From NCBI GenBank assembly GCA_902476765.1, contig CABSEJ010000040.1, forward strand, positions 1 through 20,912: DNA of 20,912 bases. The letters run 5' to 3'. The position numbers and the translations under genes are program-made. This document shows positions 1 to 6,832 of the stretch, piece after piece. The notes below the pieces were generated by a model. The model was not told the DNA's origin, did not search any database, and saw nothing but the letters and a program-made list of their open reading frames with translations. This DNA comes from an uncultured Blautia sp. (lineage in GTDB: Bacteria > Bacillota > Clostridia > Lachnospirales > Lachnospiraceae). The first letter of the stretch is position 1; the number at the start of each line of letters is the position of its first letter.

Positions 1-98
1 GGCGGCTATATAAGGGAAATTTAAAAGAATAACTGTGATGGGAGATGCTTCAAGGGATAGACTTTCGGACAGGGGTTCGATTCCCCTCAGGTCCATTA
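1..98 (+). ncRNA. ssrA: tmRNA (transfer-messenger RNA), 3' end only
   Basis: The 3' part of tmRNA, which with SmpB rescues stalled ribosomes and tags the nascent peptide. Visible are the conserved block TTTCGGACAGGGG and a T-arm of AGGGG (71-75), loop TTCGATT and CCCCT (83-87). Then comes the 3' acceptor strand CAGGTCC (88-94) and discriminator A95. T92 falls at the position of U70, the half of the G3-U70 wobble pair that makes AlaRS charge tmRNA with alanine, so the 5' end outside the window should read about GGGCCTG. The next bases are TTA rather than CCA, so the CCA tail does not appear to be encoded. The tag-peptide reading frame and the 5' half lie upstream of position 1. A plain tRNA is excluded because no anticodon or D arm precedes the T-arm. 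Confidence 0.87.
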
Positions 99-106
99 AA
101 TTGTGC

Positions 107-133
107 ATATCCGAATCGGGAGTGTTCGGATAT
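107..133 (+). other. Short hairpin just after tmRNA
   Basis: A perfect 9-bp inverted repeat (ATATCCGAA at 107-115, TTCGGATAT at 125-133) with a 9-nt loop lies 11 nt after the tmRNA end. No T-run follows, so it is unlikely to terminate by itself. It may help 3' processing or stability of the precursor; that role is inference. Confidence 0.45.
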
Positions 134-153
134 CGAAAATCATAGCTCCACTA

Positions 154-210
154 AAAAGGCAAAAAGTCTGAACTCAGAAATGGGTTCGGACTTTTTGCCT
201 TTTACTCTAA
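154..210 (+). terminator. Intrinsic terminator of ssrA
   Basis: A 20-bp stem (154-173 with 184-203, one G-U pair) with a 10-nt loop. The left arm begins AAAAGGC and the right arm ends GCCTTTT, giving the A-tract/U-tract layout of an intrinsic terminator. It may work in both directions, but no convergent gene is present on the other side. Confidence 0.8.
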
Positions 211-339
211 TTCCACTATTCCTTTTCAAATAATCCTTTTATTCCGAATATTATTCCAATAATAAACAAAAGAGTTTCTCCGTCATTTCATCCTGCAGCA
301 ACCACATACCATCCTGTCTTTTTTCTTCCAAAATCATAT

Positions 340-378
340 GATAATAGAGAAGCAGGGTTTAACTGCTTCTCTATTATC
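340..378 (+). promoter_or_regulatory. Perfect 16-bp hairpin in the lysozyme leader
   Basis: GATAATAGAGAAGCAG (340-355) pairs perfectly with CTGCTTCTCTATTATC (363-378) around a 7-nt loop. The hairpin ends 7 nt before the AAAGGAGG ribosome binding site (386-393) of the lysozyme gene. No T-run follows, so it does not look like an ordinary terminator. It could be an mRNA stability or translation-control element, or a DNA inverted-repeat binding site. Confidence 0.6.
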
Positions 379-399
379 TTCCAGGAAAGGAGGATTCCT

Positions 400-1485
400 A
401 TGGCATTAAATGGTATCGATGTGTCTCAATATCAGGGGGATATAGACTGGAATCAGGTTAAGAATTCCGGCATAGAATTTGCCATGATTCGAGGCGGATT
501 CGGAAAAAATAATATTGACCCCTATTTTCATCAAAACGCCAAAGAATGTCAGCGGCTAAAGCTTCCTATGGGCATCTATTGGTTTTCCTATGCTCTCAGT
601 GCTGACATGGCAGCCAAAGAAGCCCAGTATTGCATTGCCCTGGCAAAGCAGTACACCATCACTTGGCCTCTGGCCTATGATTTAGAATACGATTCCCTTC
701 GCTACGCCGCACAAAACGGCGTCACCATTACCAAACAGCTAGCCACAGACATGGCCCGGGCATTCTGCGAAACCATTAAGGCAGCAGGCTATATTCCCAT
801 GAATTACATGAATCTGGATTATTACCAGACCATGTTCTATATGTCCCAGCTGCCCTATGATTTATGGCTGGCCCAATATGCCTCTGCACCTTCCATCACA
901 CACATGGAGATGTGGCAGTACACCTCTCAAGGAAAGGTACCTGGCATTTCCGGAAACTGCGACAAGAATTACAGCTACAAAGACTATTCCTCCGGCAGCA
1001 TACTGCCCTCTCCCAGTCCTTCCGCACCGGAAGAATACACGGTACAGCCAGGAGACACCCTGTCAGAAATAGCCCTTCGGTTTGGTACTACTGTAGCCAG
1101 CCTTGCAGCCATAAACAATATTTCTGACCCAAATAAAATATATGCAGGCCAGGTTCTGCGCCTTGCGGGTAATCCTGTCCAGGGAGAAACCTATGTAGTA
1201 AAATCCGGGGACACACTTTCCGGCATTGCCGCAAAATACGGCACCACTTATCAGTCCCTGGCCCAGGCAAACGGAATCTCCAATCCTGATTTCATTTATC
1301 CCGGCCAGGTAATAAAGATTCCCGGCGGCTCTCAGTCCGCCGCCAGATATTATACTATACTGCCTGGAGATACCTTATCCGGCATTGCACAAAAGTTTGG
1401 TACTACTGTATCCAGGCTCCAAAGCCTGAATCAAATTTCTAATCCAGATAAAATTTATGCTGGAAACAGAATTCGTATATCCTAA
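400..1485 (+). CDS. GH25 lysozyme (N-acetylmuramidase) with three LysM domains
   Basis: A 361-aa cell-wall hydrolase that should cleave the MurNAc-GlcNAc bond of peptidoglycan. Residues 1-197 are a glycoside hydrolase 25 domain: GIDVSQYQG near the N-terminus (D7), the catalytic D-x-E pair in AYDLEYD (D94, E96), and WQYTSQG ahead of D188. A Ser/Pro linker (199-209) leads to three LysM peptidoglycan-binding repeats at about 212-256, 264-308 and 317-360, each with a PGDT/SGDT-LS start and a YAGQ/YPGQ-like end. The start has an excellent AAAGGAGG 6 nt upstream. There is no signal peptide, which is odd for a wall enzyme and resembles phage endolysins, but no holin or other phage gene is nearby. 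The gene is monocistronic between two terminators. The family call is firm; the physiological role (autolysin, bacteriocin-like lysin or phage relic) is open. Confidence 0.93.
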   Translation: MALNGIDVSQYQGDIDWNQVKNSGIEFAMIRGGFGKNNIDPYFHQNAKECQRLKLPMGIYWFSYALSADMAAKEAQYCIALAKQYTITWPLAYDLEYDSLRYAAQNGVTITKQLATDMARAFCETIKAAGYIPMNYMNLDYYQTMFYMSQLPYDLWLAQYASAPSITHMEMWQYTSQGKVPGISGNCDKNYSYKDYSSGSILPSPSPSAPEEYTVQPGDTLSEIALRFGTTVASLAAINNISDPNKIYAGQVLRLAGNPVQGETYVVKSGDTLSGIAAKYGTTYQSLAQANGISNPDFIYPGQVIKIPGGSQSAARYYTILPGDTLSGIAQKFGTTVSRLQSLNQISNPDKIYAGNRIRIS

Positions 1486-1505
1486 AAAAATTAACAACAC
1501 CATAA

Positions 1506-1549
1506 AAAACGCATAGATACAAACCAATCACCTTGTATCTATGCGTTTT
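1506..1549. terminator. Bidirectional terminator between lysozyme and DUF2752 operon
   Basis: A 17-bp perfect stem (1506-1522 with 1533-1549) and 10-nt loop. On the + strand it ends GCGTTTTCCC; on the - strand it ends GCGTTTTTTATG, so it can stop both the lysozyme transcript and the convergent transcript whose last stop codon is at 1562. Confidence 0.85.
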
Positions 1550-1561
1550 CCCTATTTATAT

Positions 1562-1969
1562 TTATGTATTAGTTTGGGTCATACTGGAGATGAGCATTGT
1601 AATATCATTACTAATCTTTTTCGGTAAATTAAACTGGTTACAACATCCTACTAATGCAGTAATAAACGGTACAAGGCATAATATCCACCCTGCAACAAGC
1701 CCGATAATCTTACCTGTCCAGTCACCATCAGAGTAATTTACAAATAAACAATTCCCATTCAAAGTAAGTGTGGCTGTTATTCCCTGTCCTAATCCCAATA
1801 ACATATTGATGCCGCCACAATTTTTGTCGAAAACAATCCTATGGCTATTTGGTTGTAAGGATGCTGCAGTAATTGTAAATCCTTGCATCTGAAAATTATT
1901 TTTAATTTTTTCCACCAGTAAGTTTAAATCAAAATCTTCCGGCACATTAATCGTCAATGAATCTGCCAT
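1562..1969 (-). CDS. Unknown protein with a C-terminal membrane segment
   Basis: A 135-aa protein I do not recognise. Residues 1-85 look soluble and mixed alpha/beta (MADSLTINVPEDFDLNLLVE, then a Gly-rich GLGQGITATLTLNG stretch). Residues 87-110 are a hydrophobic segment (GKIIGLVAGWILCLVPFITALVG), followed by a short polar tail with LPKKI. The reading frame stays open up to 2137, but the start at 1969 is chosen because AAAGGAG lies 8 nt upstream. A longer start would overlap the upstream DUF2752 gene in another frame. It begins 25 nt after the stop of that gene, so the two are almost certainly co-transcribed and may act together at the membrane. Two Cys pairs or singles (C51, C74, C98, C109-C110) have no clear motif. 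Confidence 0.7.
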   Translation of the reverse strand: MADSLTINVPEDFDLNLLVEKIKNNFQMQGFTITAASLQPNSHRIVFDKNCGGINMLLGLGQGITATLTLNGNCLFVNYSDGDWTGKIIGLVAGWILCLVPFITALVGCCNQFNLPKKISNDITMLISSMTQTNT

Positions 1970-1994
1970 ATTCTCCACTCCTTTGCTATATTTG

Positions 1995-2354
1995 CTACAT
2001 AATAGTAAAAATCCACCTAAACAGATAAAGAAGTAAAGACAAGTAAATAAGTATCTCTTCCTTTCGTTTACCAATACATATTTTCTCCCTAAACAGGATA
2101 TAAATACACCAAATAACAGGTATTGGAAAACAAGCATTATATTCCACCGCAGCTCTAAAATTTAGTCTTAAGGCCGAAATCAATGCTCTTGTCGTACCAC
2201 ACCCTGGACATGTTACATGAAAAAAATATTTAACAGGACAGTGATAAGTTGTACAACATGTAAAGAATATTCCCATTCCAATACAACGCTTTAGAATGAT
2301 TTTGCCATAACTCCTTGTTCTATTTTTTTTATGTAATTGATTTTTAACTATCAT
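1995..2354 (-). CDS. DUF2752 family membrane protein
   Basis: A 119-aa protein carrying the hallmark of DUF2752: C39-P40, then H46, then CPGCGTTRA at 49-57. Hydrophobic stretches at about 25-38, 72-88 and 101-118 suggest two or three membrane spans. The function of the family is not established; the Cys/His cluster could bind a metal, which is inference. The start at 2354 is the only ATG that keeps the full N-terminus, but it has no good ribosome binding site. M27 (2276) is an alternative that keeps the motif but also lacks one. A promoter candidate would start transcription about 15 nt upstream of 2354. It heads a two-gene unit with the unknown protein downstream. Confidence 0.75.
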   Translation of the reverse strand: MIVKNQLHKKNRTRSYGKIILKRCIGMGIFFTCCTTYHCPVKYFFHVTCPGCGTTRALISALRLNFRAAVEYNACFPIPVIWCIYILFREKICIGKRKEEILIYLSLLLYLFRWIFTIM

Positions 2355-2375
2355 AATACTACTTCATCCCACTTT

Positions 2376-2404
2376 ATCCTACTTGTCAATATTTTATATG
2401 ACAA
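2376..2404 (-). promoter_or_regulatory. Candidate promoter for the DUF2752 gene pair
   Basis: On the - strand TTGTCA (2404-2399) and TAGGAT (2381-2376) are separated by exactly 17 nt, matching sigma-A boxes at 5/6 and 4/6 positions. The predicted start would lie near 2369, giving a very short leader before the ATG at 2354. Both arms of the inverted repeat at 2383-2404 lie within it. Confidence 0.4.
2383..2404. promoter_or_regulatory. Operator-like inverted repeat TTGTCA-N10-TGACAA
   Basis: TTGTCA (2383-2388) and TGACAA (2399-2404) form a perfect 6-bp dyad with a 10-bp A/T spacer, in the gap between the divergent DUF2752 and ribbon-helix-helix genes. It overlaps the -35 region and spacer of the candidate - strand promoter and ends 31 nt before the regulator start codon. 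Ribbon-helix-helix dimers commonly bind such short dyads and repress their own promoters, so autoregulation is a reasonable inference. Confidence 0.45.
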
Positions 2405-2435
2405 AATGGTATTCTTCTCAAAAAGGAGATTTAGT

Positions 2436-2603
2436 ATGAAACCATTAAAAACAAAAGTCAGCATAACTTTAGATAATGACCTTGTAAATACTATTAAAGA
2501 GCTGGCAGAGCAGGACGACCGTTCATTCAGTCAGTATATAAATCTAATACTGAAAGAATGGACTAAGGAAAAAGGAAAAGATATTTCAAAAAATAACGGC
2601 TAG
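2436..2603 (+). CDS. Ribbon-helix-helix (Arc/CopG-like) DNA-binding protein
   Basis: A 55-aa protein whose sequence fits the ribbon-helix-helix fold: a beta strand KTKVSITLDNDL (about 5-16), helix LVNTIKELAEQD, turn DRSFSQ, and helix SQYINLILKEWTKEK. Such proteins bind DNA as dimers, often as antitoxins or autorepressors. The frame is open from 2337, but the start at 2436 is chosen because AAAAGGAG lies 8 nt upstream and the upstream residues do not resemble the family. No toxin gene follows; a terminator comes directly after. The closest partners are the divergent DUF2752 pair, so it may control those genes through the inverted repeat at 2383-2404. The fold is fairly sure; the target is inference. 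Confidence 0.8.
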   Translation: MKPLKTKVSITLDNDLVNTIKELAEQDDRSFSQYINLILKEWTKEKGKDISKNNG

Positions 2604-2607
2604 TATA

Positions 2608-2648
2608 ATAAAAGCTACCTGGATACAGAACATTCAGGTAGCTTTTAT
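2608..2648 (+). terminator. Terminator of the ribbon-helix-helix gene
   Basis: A perfect 14-bp stem, ATAAAAGCTACCTG (2608-2621) with CAGGTAGCTTTTAT (2635-2648), begins 4 nt after the stop codon and ends in a T-tract inside the right arm. Confidence 0.8.
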
Positions 2649-2669
2649 CAATTATTAAAGTATACAAAA

Positions 2670-2703
2670 ATGCCTGAATAGCTGAAAACAGCTATTCAGG
2701 CAT
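2670..2703 (-). terminator. Terminator of the opp operon
   Basis: A perfect 15-bp stem (2670-2684 with 2689-2703) and 4-nt loop. Read on the - strand it is followed by a run of T (GGCATTTTTG), and it begins 10 nt after the oppF stop codon. Confidence 0.88.
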
Positions 2704-2713
2704 AAGAAAACTC

Positions 2714-3670
2714 TTATTCCATATCCAAGTGACAAGCCACAAAATGTCCCGGTCTGGCCTCTCTTAATTTCGGCGACTCAGTTTTACATTTATCCGTAGC
2801 ATATTTACACCTGTTGGCAAAAGGACAGCCCGGCTTAGGATTGATGGGGCTTGGTACGTCTCCTGAGAGAACGCTGGCCTCTTTCTGCGCCTCTTTATCC
2901 GGGTCCGGAATAGGTACAGAGGCCAGAAGAGCCTGGCTGTAAGGATGAAGAGTATGGGCATAGATTTCATCACTGTCTGCCAGCTCCACCAGATTTCCCA
3001 GATACATAACTGCAATACGGTCTGAAATATATTTTACAATATTCAAATCGTGAGCAATAAACATATAGGTAAATCCATGCTTTTCCTGCAGCTCCTTTAA
3101 CAGGTTGATAATCTGACTTTGGATAGAAACGTCCAGAGCAGAAATCGGCTCATCACACACAATGAACTCAGGTTCCACAGCCAACGCCCTGGCAATACCG
3201 ATACGCTGACGCTGTCCTCCGGAAAATTCATGAGGAAAACGGTTAGCGTGTTCCCTGTTTAATCCAACTGTCTCCAGAAGTTCGTAAACTCTCTGGGTAC
3301 GTTTCTCTTTATCATACATTTTATGAATTTCCATACCCTCGGCAATAATACTTCCTACCGTCATACGGGGGTTTAAAGAAGCATAAGGGTCCTGGAAAAT
3401 AATCTGGGCTTTTTGGGAATAGTCATAACGGTCTTTGGTATGTCTTAAATTTACTGGTTTGCCGTCATAAAGCATCTTTCCGCTGGTAGCAGGATAAATG
3501 CCCATGACCACACGGCCCAGAGTAGACTTACCGCAGCCAGACTCTCCAACTACTCCTAAAGTCTCTCCCTTATAAATATCCAGTGTAATATTATTTACTG
3601 CAACCAGCGTCCTTCCTTTTCCTACATGAAAATGCTTGGACACATGGTCTAATGCAATCAGCTTATCCAT
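2714..3670 (-). CDS. oppF: Oligopeptide ABC transporter ATP-binding protein OppF
   Basis: A 318-aa ATPase that, with the neighbouring OppD, drives peptide import. Visible are Walker A GESGCGKST (42-50), Q-loop IFQDP (91-95), signature FSGGQRQR (149-156), Walker B FIVCDEP (169-175), D-loop SALD and switch H207. The C-terminal part has the oligopeptide-type extension with C282, C288, C295 and C313, a pattern proposed in some homologues to hold an iron-sulfur cluster. The ATG overlaps the end of oppD by 8 nt and its AAAGGAGGG site lies inside oppD, so translation is probably coupled. It is the last gene of the operon. The exact substrate (oligo- or dipeptide) cannot be read from the sequence. 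Confidence 0.95.
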   Translation of the reverse strand: MDKLIALDHVSKHFHVGKGRTLVAVNNITLDIYKGETLGVVGESGCGKSTLGRVVMGIYPATSGKMLYDGKPVNLRHTKDRYDYSQKAQIIFQDPYASLNPRMTVGSIIAEGMEIHKMYDKEKRTQRVYELLETVGLNREHANRFPHEFSGGQRQRIGIARALAVEPEFIVCDEPISALDVSIQSQIINLLKELQEKHGFTYMFIAHDLNIVKYISDRIAVMYLGNLVELADSDEIYAHTLHPYSQALLASVPIPDPDKEAQKEASVLSGDVPSPINPKPGCPFANRCKYATDKCKTESPKLREARPGHFVACHLDME

Positions 3671-4670
3671 TCGCCTTTCCCTCCTTTGCTCCCGGGAAAT
3701 CCGGATGAAGTCTCCAGCAGGACGCCGTATGGCCTTCTCCTACCTTAAATACCGGCGGCTGGTTAGCTTTACAGATCTTCATACAATGCTCGCATCTGCT
3801 GGCAAAACCGCAGCCCTGAGGAGGCGCATACAAATCCGGCGGTGTACCCGGAATTGATACAAGCTGCTCCTCCTTTTTGGTGTCAACAGTGGGAAGACTC
3901 TTTAAGAGAGCCAGGGTATATGGATGAGAAGGATTATAGAATATATCCCTTGCATCTCCCTTTTCCACAACCTTTCCCGCATACATAACGGCAACCTTAT
4001 CTGCCAGATTAGCCACAACACCTAAGTCATGGGTAATAAGGATGATAGCTGTCTTTGTCTCCTCCTTAATTTTACCCATAAGCTGCATAATCTGGGCCTG
4101 GATAGTCACATCCAGAGCTGTAGTAGGCTCATCGGCAATTAAAAGCTTAGGATTGCAGGCCAGAGCCATGGCAATCATAGCACGCTGACGCATACCACCG
4201 GAAAACTCATGAGGATATTGATTTGCTCTCTCTTCTGCATTAGGAATCTGCACCATCTTCAGCAAACGAACAGCTTCCTTATCTGCATCTGCTCTGGAAA
4301 TCTTCTTTTTATTAACCAAAGTTTCTGTAAGCTGCTTGCCTACCTTCATGGTAGGATTCATACAGGTCATAGGGTCCTGGAAAATCATACTTACCATCTG
4401 TCCACGAATGTCCTGCATTTCCTTTTCACTGGCAGCTACAATATCCTTCCCGCACAAATCAATGCTTCCCTCTTTAATACGGGCCGGGGGCATTGGATTT
4501 AATTTCATAATAGTCTGAGCGGTAACACTCTTGCCACAGCCGGACTCTCCTACAATGGCAAGAACCTCACCCTCCTGAACCTCCAGGCTGACACCTCTTA
4601 CAGCGTGTACTTCCCCTGCATAGGTATCAAAAGAAACATGGAGATTGTCAATTTTCAATACTTCTCCCAT
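3663..4670 (-). CDS. oppD: Oligopeptide ABC transporter ATP-binding protein OppD
   Basis: A 335-aa ATPase, partner of OppF. Motifs: Walker A GESGCGKS (41-48), Q-loop IFQDP (96-100), signature FSGGMRQR (156-163), Walker B LLIADEP (176-182), D-loop TALD and switch H214. The C-terminal region shows GTPPDLYAPPQGCGFASRC and a cysteine cluster (C287, C293, C296, C300, C318) typical of OppD/DppD subunits. Its ribosome binding site AAGGAGG overlaps the oppC stop codon, leaving only 4 nt between the genes. OppD rather than OppF is assigned from gene order and from the longer C-terminus. Confidence 0.95.
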   Translation of the reverse strand: MGEVLKIDNLHVSFDTYAGEVHAVRGVSLEVQEGEVLAIVGESGCGKSVTAQTIMKLNPMPPARIKEGSIDLCGKDIVAASEKEMQDIRGQMVSMIFQDPMTCMNPTMKVGKQLTETLVNKKKISRADADKEAVRLLKMVQIPNAEERANQYPHEFSGGMRQRAMIAMALACNPKLLIADEPTTALDVTIQAQIMQLMGKIKEETKTAIILITHDLGVVANLADKVAVMYAGKVVEKGDARDIFYNPSHPYTLALLKSLPTVDTKKEEQLVSIPGTPPDLYAPPQGCGFASRCEHCMKICKANQPPVFKVGEGHTASCWRLHPDFPGAKEGKANG

Positions 4671-4674
4671 TTTT

Positions 4675-5673
4675 CTACCTCCTTAATTTCGGGTCAAAAG
4701 CATCACGCAGCTGGTCGCCCAGCAGGTTAAAGGATAACATAGTTACACAAATAAACAAAGCTACAATAACAAGCTGTGTAGGAAACATCTGGAATACCTT
4801 GATAGCGTCGTTAGCCATAATACCCCAGGAAGGCTGAGGCGGAGCAATACCAAGTCCCAACATAGAAAGGAAAGCCTCGGTAAAAATAACCATAGGTATA
4901 TCCAAAGTAATATTTACAATAATAACACTCAATACATTAGGAACCAGGTGTTTGCTGATAATACGAGCCGGAGAAGCTCCCATGGACTTAGCCGCAATAA
5001 CAAACTCCTGCTCCTTCAGACTTACCACCTGTCCACGGACCAAACGGGCCATACCTGTCCAGCCGGTAAGAGAATATGCCACAATGATGGTTCCCAATCC
5101 TCTGTCCATAACCGTCATCAGAAGGATAACGATAATCAGATAAGGAATACCGCTGATAATCTCCAGAATACGCATCATTACCGTATCCACTGCGCCTCCG
5201 AAATACCCGGAAATACCGCCGTAGATAACGCCTACCAGACAGTCAATCAAAGCCACGGCAATAGCCACAGTCAAAGAGATTCTGGCGCCATACCATACTC
5301 TGGCAAAAACATCACGTCCCAGGGAGTCTGTACCAAAAATATGCATCTGTCCGGTTACAGAATCCGGTGTCATAATGGGCTTATTTTGAAAAGCTACATT
5401 CTGCTGAGAATAGCTGAAGGGCGTTACCATAGGAAGGATAATGGCTCCCAGGATAATCAAGCCCAAAAGAATCATACAGACTACAGCCACTTTACTTTTC
5501 TTAATACGGTTCCAGGCGTCCTTCATAAAACTGATGGAAGGACGGGCAATACTTTCCATAGAGGCAGCATCAGAGCCTAATACTTCAAAAGCGTCCTGAG
5601 CAATTGCCCCGCTGACATCATAGGGAGTATACTTAGGAGCTTCTGCTGCCTGATATTTTTTCTTCTTCGCCAT
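4675..5673 (-). CDS. oppC: Oligopeptide ABC transporter permease OppC
   Basis: A 332-aa inner permease half of the importer. A charged N-terminal cytoplasmic stretch (1-60) precedes the first membrane span (about 62-84), then an extracytoplasmic segment with FGTDSLGRDVFARVWYGAR (113-131), typical of OppC/DppC. Further spans follow at about 133-155, 165-188, 195-215, 245-275 and 300-320. The coupling (EAA) loop that contacts the ATPases is at 223-246, with AAKSMGASPARII. The protein ends with GDQLRDAFDPKLRR, the usual OppC terminus. The start lies 6 nt after oppB, and AAAGGAG is within the end of oppB. Confidence 0.95.
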   Translation of the reverse strand: MAKKKKYQAAEAPKYTPYDVSGAIAQDAFEVLGSDAASMESIARPSISFMKDAWNRIKKSKVAVVCMILLGLIILGAIILPMVTPFSYSQQNVAFQNKPIMTPDSVTGQMHIFGTDSLGRDVFARVWYGARISLTVAIAVALIDCLVGVIYGGISGYFGGAVDTVMMRILEIISGIPYLIIVILLMTVMDRGLGTIIVAYSLTGWTGMARLVRGQVVSLKEQEFVIAAKSMGASPARIISKHLVPNVLSVIIVNITLDIPMVIFTEAFLSMLGLGIAPPQPSWGIMANDAIKVFQMFPTQLVIVALFICVTMLSFNLLGDQLRDAFDPKLRR

Positions 5674-5679
5674 AGTACC

Positions 5680-6633
5680 TTACTCCTTTCCTCCTGTCAG
5701 TTTGATTCTTGGGTCAATCAGACCATAGATTAAGTCTACCACTAAGTTGGCAAGAATCAGAAACGCTCCATAGAATACCGTGGTTCCTGCAATCATGGTA
5801 TAATTGTTGGTCTGTACGCTCTGTACAAAGTATTTACCCAAGCCTGGAATGGAGAAAATATTTTCTACCACAAAGGCTCCGGTAAGAATAGAAGCCACCA
5901 ACGGTCCCATAACTGTAACAACCGGCATAATAGCGTTACGAACTGCATGCTTCCAAACAATTTTTCTCTGGCTCAGACCTTTGGCCTTAGCTGTTTTAAT
6001 GTAATCCTGGCTTAATACTTCCAGCATACTGGTTCGCATAAGACGGCTCACCGTTGCCATGGAGCCAAAAGCCAGGGCAAATGGAGGAAGCAGCTTACTG
6101 TGCCAATCCGTCCATCCGATAATGGAAAAAATCTGCACTCCTGTTACCTGTCCTAATTTCAGCCCCAGGAAATACTGCAGCAGGGCACCCATGATAAAGG
6201 AGGGAACAGAAACTCCCAGCAAAGCCAGCAGCATGGCTGCGCTGTCCCAGACAGTACCTCTCTTTACTGCGGCTATGATTCCCAGAAGGATACCCATAAA
6301 AAAAGCAAATATCAATGCCCGGATACCCAAATCAAAGGAAACCGGAAAAGCCTCCTTGATAACATCTGTTACTGCCCTGCCGTCAGGAATAGAAATACCA
6401 AAGTCTCCCTGAAGGGCATTTCCAATATACATGAGCAGCTGCTGAGGTACCGGTTTATCCAGTCCATATTTTGCCTCCAAAGCTTCCATTACCGTATCCG
6501 GAATGTCTTTTCCGCCGGTAAAGGGGTCTCCGGGCAGCAGCTGCATCAGCAGAAAAGTAACACTAACCAGAACTAAAATTGTAATAAAGGAATATACAAT
6601 TCTTTTTAAAATATAGCGTATCTGATTTGCCAA
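5680..6633 (-). CDS. oppB: Oligopeptide ABC transporter permease OppB
   Basis: A 317-aa permease half, pairing with OppC. It has the typical OppB N-terminus (YILKRIVYSFITILVLVSVTF, span at 11-31), the LLPGDPF motif, and the conserved YGLDKPVPQQLLMYIGNALQGDFG segment at about 56-79. The coupling loop is at 210-233 (YIKTAKAKGLSQRKI), and the end reads YGLIDPRIKL. The start codon is TTG, supported by AAAGGAG 8 nt upstream and by alignment of the N-terminus with the family; no ATG lies close. It follows oppA after a 199-nt gap holding a strong hairpin, so its expression is probably lower than that of oppA. Confidence 0.94.
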   Translation of the reverse strand: MANQIRYILKRIVYSFITILVLVSVTFLLMQLLPGDPFTGGKDIPDTVMEALEAKYGLDKPVPQQLLMYIGNALQGDFGISIPDGRAVTDVIKEAFPVSFDLGIRALIFAFFMGILLGIIAAVKRGTVWDSAAMLLALLGVSVPSFIMGALLQYFLGLKLGQVTGVQIFSIIGWTDWHSKLLPPFALAFGSMATVSRLMRTSMLEVLSQDYIKTAKAKGLSQRKIVWKHAVRNAIMPVVTVMGPLVASILTGAFVVENIFSIPGLGKYFVQSVQTNNYTMIAGTTVFYGAFLILANLVVDLIYGLIDPRIKLTGGKE

Positions 6634-6694
6634 AATAACAGCTCCTTTCTTTTGTCGTTTTACCTCTTTCCTTTTGTCTCTTCTGTCTTGCTTT

Positions 6695-6741
6695 TCTGTT
6701 TATGTAAACCGCAAATAGAATTTGCGATTTACATAAACAGA
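6695..6741 (-). other. Large hairpin between oppA and oppB
   Basis: Two nested perfect stems, 14 bp (6695-6708 with 6728-6741) and 7 bp (6710-6716 with 6720-6726), separated by one C/A mismatch and closed by a 3-nt loop. No T-run follows on the - strand, so it more likely protects the oppA mRNA end or partly attenuates transcription than acts as a full terminator. This would favour excess binding protein over permease, which is common in such operons. Confidence 0.65.
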
Positions 6742-6832
6742 CAGGAGCCATGCCGGAAACTTCTGTGCTTCCAGAACAACAGCTCCTATCCGTCCATTTT
6801 ACTTATTCTTCTATCGTTTCACAGCCTTAACT

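Noticed and set aside
45..233. 62-aa open frame on the + strand
   Set aside because: It runs through the tmRNA 3' end and its terminator hairpin and has no ribosome binding site.
400..1485. Prophage lysis module
   Set aside because: Only the lysozyme is present; no holin, structural gene, integrase or attachment repeat is visible nearby.
1970..2137. N-terminal extension of the unknown membrane protein to a 191-aa frame
   Set aside because: It overlaps the DUF2752 gene in another frame, and the ATG at 1969 has a good AAAGGAG site.
2337..2435. N-terminal extension of the ribbon-helix-helix protein
   Set aside because: It would cross the promoter/operator region, and the ATG at 2436 has a strong ribosome binding site.
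4948..5580. 210-aa open frame opposite oppC
   Set aside because: Shadow of oppC on the other strand; rich in His, Asn and Ser with no family features.
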